From positions 61,296 to 125,295 of the forward strand of contig NZ_DS264346.1 of NCBI RefSeq assembly GCF_000153925.1: a stretch of 64,000 nt of DNA, written 5' to 3'. Shown here piece after piece: positions 1 to 9,300 of the stretch. Both the position numbers and the translations under genes were made by a program. Below the pieces are notes generated by a model. It worked only from the letters and a program-made list of their open reading frames with translations. It did not search any database and was not told the DNA's origin. Source of the DNA: [Ruminococcus] torques ATCC 27756 (GTDB lineage: Bacteria > Bacillota > Clostridia > Lachnospirales > Lachnospiraceae). Positions within the stretch are counted from its first letter, which is position 1, and every line of letters starts with the position of its first letter.

Positions 1-149
1 TTAGGCATCTTTTGTATAAAATGAAAGATATTTTCCTTTGGCAAATCAATCAGATGGTGTATATGTGAAAAAAATCAATAAAAATAAAGCTAAAATAGCC
101 ATATTATACAAAAAGCATAGATAAAAAGAAAAAAATACAAAAGAAGTGA

Positions 150-164
150 TAAAAAGTGTAAATA
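150..164. promoter_or_regulatory. 15-bp motif shared with the GH84 gene upstream region
   Basis: The sequence TAAAAAGTGTAAATA lies about 100 nt before the first glycosidase start. The GH84 gene has TAAAAAGTGCAAATA (6272-6286) about 78 nt before its start, one mismatch in 15. Both are on the same strand and in similar positions, so a shared regulator site or promoter element is plausible. No known operator is recognised. Confidence 0.35.
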
Positions 165-167
165 TTA

Positions 168-197
168 TTGGGGGGGGGGTAATGCTATCATTTATAA
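168..197 (+). promoter_or_regulatory. Possible promoter with a G10 tract in and beside the -35
   Basis: TTGGGG (168-173) and TTATAA (192-197) could act as -35 and -10 with an 18-bp spacer. A run of ten G (170-179) overlaps the -35 and fills the first part of the spacer. Gain or loss of one G would change spacing, the classical arrangement for phase variation by slipped-strand mispairing. Downstream, GTAATGT (208-214) and ACATTAC (230-236) can form a leader hairpin. The promoter assignment is inferred; the G run is directly visible. Confidence 0.35.
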
Positions 198-261
198 GAT
201 GATGCGAGTAATGTGGTGAGCACATTCGTACATTACATTTTAAAAAGAAGGAGAGAAGTTT

Positions 262-3200
262 ATGAAAAAGAGAATGTTCCATAAGGGAATGGCTGCGGTT
301 CTCGCGGTATCGCTGACAACCGGCGGGGCTCTTCCGTTTATGGCTCAGACGGTTCATGCAGAAGACACTGCGGCAGAGCAGGGGCAGACGCCTGAGAAAA
401 AGAGCGGTACTGTAACTCTTGAGAAGAAGAACGATGGTACGTATGTCTTCGGAAACGAATATCTGAAAAGAACGTTCAGTTTGAGCGCAGACAAAGTATT
501 GTCAACAAAAGAGATTACAAACTATCGTACCGGAACTCCGACTGTGTTCACACCGCAGGCGGGCAGTGAAGAGTTTATAATCAACACGCTTGACAATAAT
601 TCCGAAGGGGAAGACAGCGGATTCGTAGCGCCTAAGAAAAAGTTGGAGACGACAGGTTGGAAGGCAACGGCGGACAGCGTTGCAGAGAATGAAGCGCCGA
701 ATGGCGGAGCAGACAAGATGTTCGACGGTGATAATAATACATATTATCATTCTAAATATGGGGATGGCGTGGATGCAGCGGTGAAAGAGTATCCGCATAA
801 TATTTATGTCGATTTTGGTTCGCAGAAGTCGTTCCAGTCTCTTCGCTATCAGCAGAGAGTGGATCAAAATGGAACTCCCACAGTGAGCGGGCATGTGAAA
901 GGTTATAAGATTTATACCGGGGATAGCATCGATGCTCTGAAAACAACAGACGGTGCAAAACTGGTTGGTCAAGGTTCTTTTGAAAATAAAAAAGAAACAT
1001 ATGTGAACTTGGACGAAAAAGTGACAGCGCAGTATGTTCGTATTGAGTTTGTTGATTGTTATGAACCGTCAGCTGCAAATGTAAGCAAAGACGTAGCCTG
1101 CTGTTCGGAATTTGACTTTTTTGAAGATACAGCGACGTTCCCTGTAGTGGATAACGCGACACAGCTTAAGACGAGCGAAATGAAAGTGCAGGGCGAACCT
1201 CAACTGACAGAAAAGGACGGAGTGAAAACGCTGACGTTTACGTTTGAGCCGAAGAGAGTAAGAGGTGTAGATTACACGATCAAAGAAGTGATCACGATGA
1301 AAGACGGAGATTCTTTCATGAGAAAACACCTCGATATTTCTGTTGGGGAAGGGCAGGCAGAAAAAGCGAAGATCGATTATATCGATCTGGAAAATATGAA
1401 CATCGCACAGACTGATCTGAAACAGAATGAATACTGGACGATCAGTGACACTATGGCGGACAATCCTGACATGGGCGGAATGAAAGGCGATTATCTGGAG
1501 CTTGGACAGCCGTACTATGTAGGTGCGATGTACTGGGGATGTGAGTTCCCGGAGACAGAGAACAAAATTAAAGGTTCTAATTCCTTTATCCGTTACTACT
1601 ATGGAAAATCATTGAAATCCGATGATAAGTTTGAGTATAACGAAGGAAACGAAAACGGAAAGATGACGACGTGGGACGCTGTCGTAGGAGCTGCCCGAAG
1701 CAGAGATTACAGCGTGACACAGAGCGATTTCTATGAATATATCGAGACGATCGCAATAGATACGGAGTTCCGTCAGCAGTACAACTCATGGTACGACAAC
1801 ATGAAGGAGATCACGGACGAGATTATTCAGAAGAGTTTCTTCGAGATTGAGAAAGGATTCACACAGTACGGGATAGCTCCTCTTGATTCTTATGTTGTAG
1901 ACGATGGATGGACGAATTACAGCTCCTTCTGGGATTTTAATAATAAGTTTCCGAATGAGCTTTACAACTCCAGTCTGCAGGTGAATCAGCTTGCGTCCAA
2001 CTTCGGACTGTGGCTTGGACCAAGAGGCGGATATGGAACAGAAAGAACGATTGCGAATTGGATTGCAAGTAATGGTTTGGGTTCTGTAAATAATCAATCG
2101 GGTGGAGATATTAATATTTCTGATGCGAGATATCTGACGAAATTGAATAAAGATGTTTTCTGCGAGTATCAGGATAAGTTTGATATCAACTACTGGAAAC
2201 TGGATGGAATGCTCTTAAATCCATCGACAGAGCAGTCCGAATATTATGTGACAGGTAATCCGCTTTATACGATTTCAGAGACATACGAGAGATGGACGGA
2301 TATTTTTGAAGATATGCGTGACAACAGAGCGGGAAAAGACCTTTGGCTTAATATGACTTCTTACACAAACCCGAGTCCGTGGCACGTTCAGTGGGTGAAC
2401 AGCGTATGGATGCAGAATACGGGAGATACAGGTTATACGGATAGCTTTAATGCAACGGATGAAGAAGCGATGCTTACATACCGTGACAACGCTTATTATA
2501 ACTTCTTAAATGAAAGAGAGTGGCAGCTTCCGAACAAATATTTTTATAACCATGACCCGGTTTACGGATTGACTGCAAACGATGCTTATCATAGACCGGA
2601 TATCAAATATACAGATGATGAGATGAGAAATCACCTGTATATGCTCGGAACGAGAGGAACGGCATTCTGGGAGTATTATTATAGTTACTCCATGTTTGAT
2701 GACAATAAATGGCAGATCAACGCGGAAGCGGCAAAATGGATCGAAGACAATTTCGACATTCTTCAGAAATCACAGATGTTCGGCGGAAAACCGAATGACG
2801 GAAATGTTTACGGATATTCCTGCTGGAACGGAAAAGAGGGAATTCTCTCGATCAGAAATCCGAAGAATGAAGCACAAAGTTATAAAGTAACTTATGACAG
2901 ACTGATCGGCGTCGGAGAAGATCTCGGAACTGTTTACGGAAAGGTTGTCGTAGGAGATCAGAGACACCAGACAGATGAACCGCTTACATATGGCAAGGAA
3001 GTGACATACACGCTTAATCCGAAGGAAGTTTTGATCCTGCAGTTTGGTGAGAAAGATGAAACTCCTGCGAAAATCCTTTCTGTAGAAGGAAACGGAAAAG
3101 AAGCAGAAGTTGAATTTGACGAGACGATCCGTACGCCGGAAGCGGGAATGTTTAAGGTAGACGGATACGAAGTGACAAAGGCAGAATTGAAAGCCGACAG

Positions 3201-5433
3201 ACGTACAGTGAAACTGACTTTGGATAAGGAACTGAAAGATGCCCGGACAGTGAGCGTAAGTGTAGACGGCGTGAAAGATACTGTCGGAAATACTTCAAAA
3301 GTAAGCGCGCAGAATGATGCGTTTAAAGACGGCATCATAACAGGAGTGATCAGCGATGATCTGAAAGACGGAGCTGTATCGACAAAAGCGAAATACTCTG
3401 TCGACGGACACGGCGGATTTACTGTAACAGGTAAGATCAAGACAGATTCAAAAGACGTGGTACTTGCAGAGCAGAAAGGCGCTTATAAAGTCGGCATTGA
3501 CGGCGAAGGATATCTGACGTTTGAGTTTAACAATATGAAGATCACATCGAAATATGATCAGAAGACGGTTGATAAAGCAAACGACAGCTACACAAGCGAG
3601 ACGAAAGGAATTGCGGCTGACGGTAAAGAGCATCAATTCTCTGCTGTAAAAGAAATTAACGGAATGATCAAACTTTACCTTGACGGAAAAGTGGTTGCTT
3701 CAACATACAGCGAAGATAAAGCAAATCCGGAGATCGCAAAAGGCGAAACGATATTTGCGCAGGGTCTGACAAAAGACGAAGTTTCTTATATTACAGTTCT
3801 CGACAGATCGCTTGCATATGATGAAGTGAAAGATCTGATCGATACAGAAGATAATGTTGTTCTTGCAAAGAACAATCCGAAAGTAAAAGTTACCGCTTAT
3901 GATGCAACTGCTAATACGGCAGTGGCAGAGAAACCGGACAGACCGTTTAATATGGTAAACGACGGCGTGAAGAGTACGGCGAATTATCTGGAGCTGACAG
4001 ATACGAGCGACAGCCAGAACCATTCCCGTTACGTGCAGTTCGATCTCGGAGACGAGTATGATCTGACGAAGATCCATATGACAAGATACTGGGATGGCTC
4101 AAGAAAATACGGACCGACAGTGATCCAGTTAAGTACAGACGAGAACTTTGCGGCAGACAAAACGACAACGGTATATAACTCCGATAAAGACAATGTACAT
4201 AAACAGGGCGCGGGCAAAGATGAGTTTTATGTCGAGACGGCAGCAGGAAAAGAGATGTGGAACGCAGAAAACAGTGAACCTGTAACAGCTCGCTACATCC
4301 GTGTCTATGTAAACGGAAGAGAAAATAATCAGGGTACGTCTGATCATATCGTCGAGTTCGAGGCTTACGGTGCGAAAGACGGCGGAGCGATCATCCGTCC
4401 GGACAGACCGGAAGAGCCGGAGAAACCGGTACTTACAGGCGTGACAGCGTCAGTTGAAAAGGCAGAACTGAAAGTCGGCGAGACAACAAAGGCAACAGCA
4501 ACGATTATGCCGGAAGGTGCAGAAGGCGTAGAGCTTGCATGGACGTCTTCCGATGATAAGATTGCAACAGTAGATAAGGACGGAAACGTTAAGGCGGTTG
4601 CAGAAGGAACGGCAACGCTGACTGTAACGGCGACACAGGGAAGCGGAGACGGCGCGGTAACAAAAACAGCTACTGTGGATGTAACGGTAATAAAAGACGG
4701 CGGAACAGATCCGGAACCGGAGAAACCGGTACTTACAGGCGTGAAAGCGTCAGTTGAAAAGGCAGAACTGAAAGTCGGCGAGACAACAAAGGCAACAGCA
4801 ACGATCATGCCGGAAGGTGCAGAAGGCGTAGAGCTTGCATGGACTTCTTCCGATGACAAGATTGCGACAGTAGATAAGGACGGAAACGTTAAGGCGGTTG
4901 CAGAAGGAAAAGCAACGCTGACTGTGACAGCGACACAGGGAAGCGGAGACAGCGCGGTAACAAAAACAGCTACTGTGGATGTAACGGTAATAAAAGACGG
5001 CGGAACAGATCCGGAACCGGAGAAACCGGTGGTACTTACAGGCGTGAAAGCGTCAGTTAAGAAAGCAGATCTGAAAGTCGGCGAGACAACAAAGGCAACA
5101 GCGAAGATCACACCGGAAAAGGCAGAAAATGTAACATTTGCATGGGCTTCTTCCGATAAAAAAGTTGCAACGGTAGATGCTGACGGCAATGTAAAGGCAG
5201 TCGGTAAAGGAACAGCGAAGCTGACAGTGACAGCGACACAGGGAAGCGGAGCGGACGCAGTGAAAGTAACTGACACTGTGAAAGTAACGGTTACAAAAGA
5301 CGGCGGTCAGACACCGCAGGAGGATGGAAAGACACCTCCGAAGACAGGAGACGAAACAGCGCCGTTCTTCCCGTTTGTACTTGCACTTGCGGCAGGCGCA
5401 GTGGTCATGATCACGAGAAAAAAGAACGGATAA
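262..5433 (+). CDS. Secreted wall-anchored melibiase-like (clan GH-D) glycosidase with CBM32, LamG-like and Big_2 domains
   Basis: 1723 residues. Signal peptide 1-33 (cut after VHA). An F5/8C (CBM32-like) domain at about 125-290 is inserted in the N-terminal beta-sandwich region. A (beta/alpha)8 domain follows at about 495-840 with DDGW (547-550) and YWKLDG (644-649); Asp648 fits the nucleophile position of GH36/GH27 enzymes, which act on alpha-galactosides or alpha-GalNAc. Then come a LamG-like domain (about 1040-1190), a second F5/8C domain (about 1205-1370) and three Big_2 Ig-like repeats of 100 residues (1387-1686). The C-terminus has PPKTG (1692-1696), a hydrophobic helix and a basic tail, a non-canonical sortase signal. 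The ATG follows AAGGAGAGAAGTTT. The enzyme probably acts at the cell wall on host glycans; the exact GH family and substrate are inferred. Family assignment is less sure than secretion and anchoring. Confidence 0.7.
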   Translation: MKKRMFHKGMAAVLAVSLTTGGALPFMAQTVHAEDTAAEQGQTPEKKSGTVTLEKKNDGTYVFGNEYLKRTFSLSADKVLSTKEITNYRTGTPTVFTPQAGSEEFIINTLDNNSEGEDSGFVAPKKKLETTGWKATADSVAENEAPNGGADKMFDGDNNTYYHSKYGDGVDAAVKEYPHNIYVDFGSQKSFQSLRYQQRVDQNGTPTVSGHVKGYKIYTGDSIDALKTTDGAKLVGQGSFENKKETYVNLDEKVTAQYVRIEFVDCYEPSAANVSKDVACCSEFDFFEDTATFPVVDNATQLKTSEMKVQGEPQLTEKDGVKTLTFTFEPKRVRGVDYTIKEVITMKDGDSFMRKHLDISVGEGQAEKAKIDYIDLENMNIAQTDLKQNEYWTISDTMADNPDMGGMKGDYLELGQPYYVGAMYWGCEFPETENKIKGSNSFIRYYYGKSLKSDDKFEYNEGNENGKMTTWDAVVGAARSRDYSVTQSDFYEYIETIAIDTEFRQQYNSWYDNMKEITDEIIQKSFFEIEKGFTQYGIAPLDSYVVDDGWTNYSSFWDFNNKFPNELYNSSLQVNQLASNFGLWLGPRGGYGTERTIANWIASNGLGSVNNQSGGDINISDARYLTKLNKDVFCEYQDKFDINYWKLDGMLLNPSTEQSEYYVTGNPLYTISETYERWTDIFEDMRDNRAGKDLWLNMTSYTNPSPWHVQWVNSVWMQNTGDTGYTDSFNATDEEAMLTYRDNAYYNFLNEREWQLPNKYFYNHDPVYGLTANDAYHRPDIKYTDDEMRNHLYMLGTRGTAFWEYYYSYSMFDDNKWQINAEAAKWIEDNFDILQKSQMFGGKPNDGNVYGYSCWNGKEGILSIRNPKNEAQSYKVTYDRLIGVGEDLGTVYGKVVVGDQRHQTDEPLTYGKEVTYTLNPKEVLILQFGEKDETPAKILSVEGNGKEAEVEFDETIRTPEAGMFKVDGYEVTKAELKADRRTVKLTLDKELKDARTVSVSVDGVKDTVGNTSKVSAQNDAFKDGIITGVISDDLKDGAVSTKAKYSVDGHGGFTVTGKIKTDSKDVVLAEQKGAYKVGIDGEGYLTFEFNNMKITSKYDQKTVDKANDSYTSETKGIAADGKEHQFSAVKEINGMIKLYLDGKVVASTYSEDKANPEIAKGETIFAQGLTKDEVSYITVLDRSLAYDEVKDLIDTEDNVVLAKNNPKVKVTAYDATANTAVAEKPDRPFNMVNDGVKSTANYLELTDTSDSQNHSRYVQFDLGDEYDLTKIHMTRYWDGSRKYGPTVIQLSTDENFAADKTTTVYNSDKDNVHKQGAGKDEFYVETAAGKEMWNAENSEPVTARYIRVYVNGRENNQGTSDHIVEFEAYGAKDGGAIIRPDRPEEPEKPVLTGVTASVEKAELKVGETTKATATIMPEGAEGVELAWTSSDDKIATVDKDGNVKAVAEGTATLTVTATQGSGDGAVTKTATVDVTVIKDGGTDPEPEKPVLTGVKASVEKAELKVGETTKATATIMPEGAEGVELAWTSSDDKIATVDKDGNVKAVAEGKATLTVTATQGSGDSAVTKTATVDVTVIKDGGTDPEPEKPVVLTGVKASVKKADLKVGETTKATAKITPEKAENVTFAWASSDKKVATVDADGNVKAVGKGTAKLTVTATQGSGADAVKVTDTVKVTVTKDGGQTPQEDGKTPPKTGDETAPFFPFVLALAAGAVVMITRKKNG
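4421..5320 (+). repeat. Three 300-bp tandem repeats encoding Big_2 domains
   Basis: Each unit begins at the string agaaaccggt (4421, 4721, 5021) and encodes about 100 residues. Units 1 and 2 are nearly identical at nucleotide level with an exact 300-bp period. Unit 3 is more diverged and carries one extra codon at its start. Copy number could change by recombination, altering how far the catalytic domain stands off the wall. Confidence 0.9.
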
Positions 5434-5476
5434 ACAAAGATACGCAGAAAAGATCAAAATAAAAAATTGATACTTA

Positions 5477-5512
5477 AAAAGGATTGCCGTGTGAGCGGCG
5501 ATCCTTTTCTGC
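5477..5512 (+). terminator. Intrinsic terminator after the GH-D-like gene
   Basis: AAAAGGATTGCCG (5477-5489) pairs with CGGCGATCCTTTT (5496-5508), with a 6-nt loop, and ends in a short T run. It lies 44 nt beyond the stop codon. A second hairpin, GCGCAGA/TCTGCGC (5539-5568), follows with no T run. Confidence 0.8.
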
Positions 5513-5690
5513 ATTATCGGATATTCCGGTTTCTGATCGCGCAGAACCTTCAGGGAGGACGTCTGCGCCGCAGCAGGCAAGTTTACAGCTTTACGGCGTG
5601 TGGAAAGGAAACGTATATAAAAATGTTAGAATGGAAAAAACGGTTCGCTTTGTGATAAAATGATAGAAGAAAACAACTTCGGATCATTGA

Positions 5691-6122
5691 AATGGGAAAA
5701 CGCAGAAGGAATATAATGAAAAGTATTATGAGGAAATGCTGTCGGTCGTTCGGGAATACAAGGATTACAGCGTGCTTGGGCATATGGATCTGATCGCCCG
5801 TTATGATGAAAAGGGCGTCTATCCGTTTGAAAAGATCAAACCGATCGTCGAAGAGATTTTGCAAGTTGTCATAGCGGATGGGAAAGGTCTGGAAGTGAAT
5901 ACATCGTCATATCGGTACGGCCTTTCTGACACGACGCCTTCTGCGGAAATTTTAAAACGGTACAGAGAGCTTGGCGGAAAGATCGTCACAATAGGGAGCG
6001 ACAGTCATAAACCGGAACACTTGGGCGCTTATATAGAAGAAACGAAGGAAATGCTGAGAAAAGCAGGTTATACGCAGTTTTGTACTTATGAAAGAATGTC
6101 TCCGGTTTTTCATGATCTATAA
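5691..6122 (+). pseudogene. hisJ: Remnant of histidinol-phosphatase (PHP family), N-terminus missing
   Basis: An open frame from 5691 (after an in-frame TGA at 5688) to the stop at 6120-6122 encodes about 143 residues matching only the C-terminal half of PHP-type histidinol-phosphatase: YYEEML, then GHMDLIARYD, then GSDSHKP, the late metal-binding motif. The first ATG in frame (5736) falls in the middle of a conserved helix. The N-terminal half with the first His-x-His metal ligands is absent, and no ribosome binding site precedes the frame. The intact enzyme would dephosphorylate histidinol phosphate in His biosynthesis; this copy cannot. I call it a decayed 5'-truncated gene between two horizontally mobile-looking glycosidases. 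Confidence 0.75.
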
Positions 6123-6271
6123 CAACGTTTTTGCTATATAAACTGCAAAGAAAGCGGAGAGAAAAGAGATAATTGTGCAGTATAAACAAAATAAAGAAAA
6201 TAGAATAAACATATTGCACAAAAGAAGTCCGGGCAATAGGCGAAAACTATCATAAATTACAAATCGGTTGC

Positions 6272-6286
6272 TAAAAAGTGCAAATA
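6272..6286. promoter_or_regulatory. 15-bp motif shared with the first glycosidase upstream region
   Basis: TAAAAAGTGCAAATA, 78 nt before the GH84 start, matches 150-164 with one difference. The rest of 6123-6363 is AT-rich; a small inverted repeat ATAGT-GGGCA-ACTAT occurs near 6325-6340. No convincing -35/-10 pair is seen. Confidence 0.35.
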
Positions 6287-6363
6287 ACTGAAATGTAAAG
6301 TGCGATATCATAAGAAAATAGGAATAGTGGGCAACTATAGTAACTAGAAAAAGAGGGAAATGT

Positions 6364-9300
6364 ATGAGAAAGAGAATGAAAACAGTAAGAGGCTTGTGGG
6401 CAGGTCTGCTTGCGGCGGCAGTTGTACTTACATCGGCTGCACCGTCGGCGTTGACCGTACAGGCAGAGGAAGCTGACGCAGTGCAGACTGCAGAAGTTTC
6501 AGGGGTGGAATATCAGATCTACCCGACTCCCCATGAGATGACTTATCAGGATGGGGGATTCGACATCGGAGAAGTGAATATTGTTTACGAAAACGGTGTT
6601 GATGATGTGACAAAGAATCGAATGACAGAAGTTCTTTCGATCAAAGGCAAGAGTGAGAGCGCTGCTGTTACCAATGCAAAAGTTGACGGCAAGACGAATA
6701 TCCTTGCAGGTATCTACGGCTCCGATGGATATGTAGATAAATATGTGAAGGAGCATTACACAGTAGATAAATCTTTGTTTGACCATCACGGTTCCTATTT
6801 CCTCGCATCTAATAAGGGTGAGATCGTAATCCTCGGATTAGATACAGATGCGGTATTTTACGGCATCACATCTTTGAAGCATATCTTCAATCAGATGGAC
6901 GGAACTACGATCCGCAACTTTGAGATGAGAGATTATGCAGATGTAAATATCCGTGGATTTATCGAAGGATATTACGGACTTCCGTGGTCGAATGAGGACA
7001 GAATGTCTCTTATGAGATTCGGCGGAGATTATAAGATGACGTCTTATATCTTTGCTCCGAAAGACGATGAGTATCACAAAGGAAAATGGCGTGATTTATA
7101 TCCGGAAGAAGAACTGGCAAAGATCAAGGAAATGGTAAAAGTCGGAAACGATTCTAAGTGCCGTTTCGTTTGGACAGCCCACCCGTTTATGGGAGGATTT
7201 AATCAGGCGCAGGCAGATCAGGAGATTCAGGCGCTTCTGCGCAAATTTGATCAGTTGTACGATGCAGGCGTGCGTCAGTTCGGAGTACTCGGCGACGACG
7301 TCGGAAGCCTTCCGAGAACGATCGTGATCAACATGATGACAAAAGTATCCGAGTGGGCAAAAAAGAAAGGCGATGTATATGACACAGTATTCTGTCCGGC
7401 AGGATATAACCATTCATGGCAGTCAGGCGGTACAGGCGGCAATTATGCAGAGCTGAACGAGTATGACAAAGGATTCCCGGAAGATATCAAGATCTTCTGG
7501 ACAGGAGAAGCAGTATGTAAACCGATCGAGCAGGTAACGCTTGATCACTTCAGAACTCATAGAACGACAGACGGTCAGAAACGTCGTGCCCCGCTATTCT
7601 GGCTCAACTGGCCTGTAAACGACATTAATCACGGACGTCTTATGATGGGTAAAGGTGTGCAGCTTAAAACAGATGTAAATCCGGAAGATCTTGCGGGAGC
7701 GGTGACAAACCCGATGCAGGAATCAGAAGTATCGAAACCGGCGATCTTCGCAGTTGCGGATTATAGCTGGAATATCGCAGGATTTAATATGGATAAGAGC
7801 TGGGCGGATTCATTTGCGTATATTGATGAAAATGCATCTGAAGAGCTTCATACACTTGCGAAACATATGTCTAACCCGGAACCGAACGGACATGGACTTG
7901 TATTGCCGGAGTCAGAAGAAATTCAGGGTCTGATCAATACTTATAAAACACAGCTTGCAGCAGGAAACGTAGAAGAAGCAACAACAACGCAGCTTGTGGC
8001 AGAGATGACAACAATCATTGAAGCTTGCGACGGTTTCCATGCAAAGAGCAAAAACGAGGCAATGAAAGCGGAAATCCTTCCGTTTACAAACTCTTTGAAA
8101 GATCTCTGTACGGCAATCCGTTCTTTTGCACAGGCACAGGATGCAATGCAGAAAAATGATATGCAGAGCGCGTTTGATCTGTATATGGCAGGTTCGGGAA
8201 GTTATGCGACATCCCAGACATATACAAAAGAGATGTACAATGCGTCTCCGGCAGTTGTAACTCCGGGATCGACCCATTTGATCCCTCTGGCAAAAACATT
8301 GGAAGCGGCATTGTCAGATCCGATGAACGATTATGTGGCAGGCGATGTTGAAAGACCGTTGAAAATTACGGCAGAGGCAAGCTTTCAGACATGGCAGAGC
8401 GGAAAACCGGCAGATATTATTGACGGCAACAGCGGTACGTATGCATGGTACAACGGAGCAGAAGGTGTCGGACAGTATTATCAGGTGAACTTCAGCAAAC
8501 CGACGACTATTTACGGCGTACATATCGAAAACGGCGCAGGAAAAGAGAAACCGGACGATACATTCGGATACGCAAAACTGAAATATCAGGCAGAAGGTTC
8601 TGATGAGTGGAAAGAATTAGAAAACGGAAAAGAATACGGACCATATGCTGCGAAAGTTGATGTGGCAGGACTTGAAATCGAGAACGTTACGGCAGTTCGT
8701 TATGAGTGCTCGAGAGTGGGAGGATCTGGTAAATGGCCTTCTATGCGTGAGTTCAAAGTAGACTTGCAGCCGGGAGCGGCAGATACGTTTACAAAAGAAG
8801 TGATCCGTACAACAGAAGGTTGGACTGTTTACAATAATGGAAACGAAAATAATGCAATCGACGGTGATGAAGGCACAAGCGTACATTACAATGTAAGACA
8901 GGGAGATCCTACAAACGGTGACTCTATGATCGCAGGTGATTATTTCGGAGTGAAGCTGTCCGAGAAGATCACACTTGGAAAGATCAAGATTGTCCAGGGT
9001 AATAATGATACACATGCAGATTATATGCAGAACTGTGATCTGGAGTGGTCGGTTGACGGTCAGAAATGGACAAAGATTGCAACATTTGAAAACAAACGCA
9101 CGATAGAGATCGATGTATCTGACAAAGATATTCAGGCACAGTATGTTCGTATCAAGAATAATGCGACACAGAAAAACTGGTTTGCGATCAGAGAATTTGA
9201 CGTTGACTCTAAAGTATGGTTTAACTCGAAAGTTTACACAAACGTAGACGCTTACAAAGAATACAGAGCAAATTTGTTGGATGAAAGCGCTGAAATCGAA

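Noticed and set aside
4365..5276. Long - strand open frames opposite the Big_2 repeats, and similarly opposite the GH84 repeats (10155-11066).
   Set aside because: They mirror the repeat periodicity of the + strand genes and have no family signal or start site.
5434..5690. A further coding region between the terminator and the hisJ remnant.
   Set aside because: Only short frames without ribosome binding sites or family similarity; one hairpin (5539-5568) is the only structure seen.
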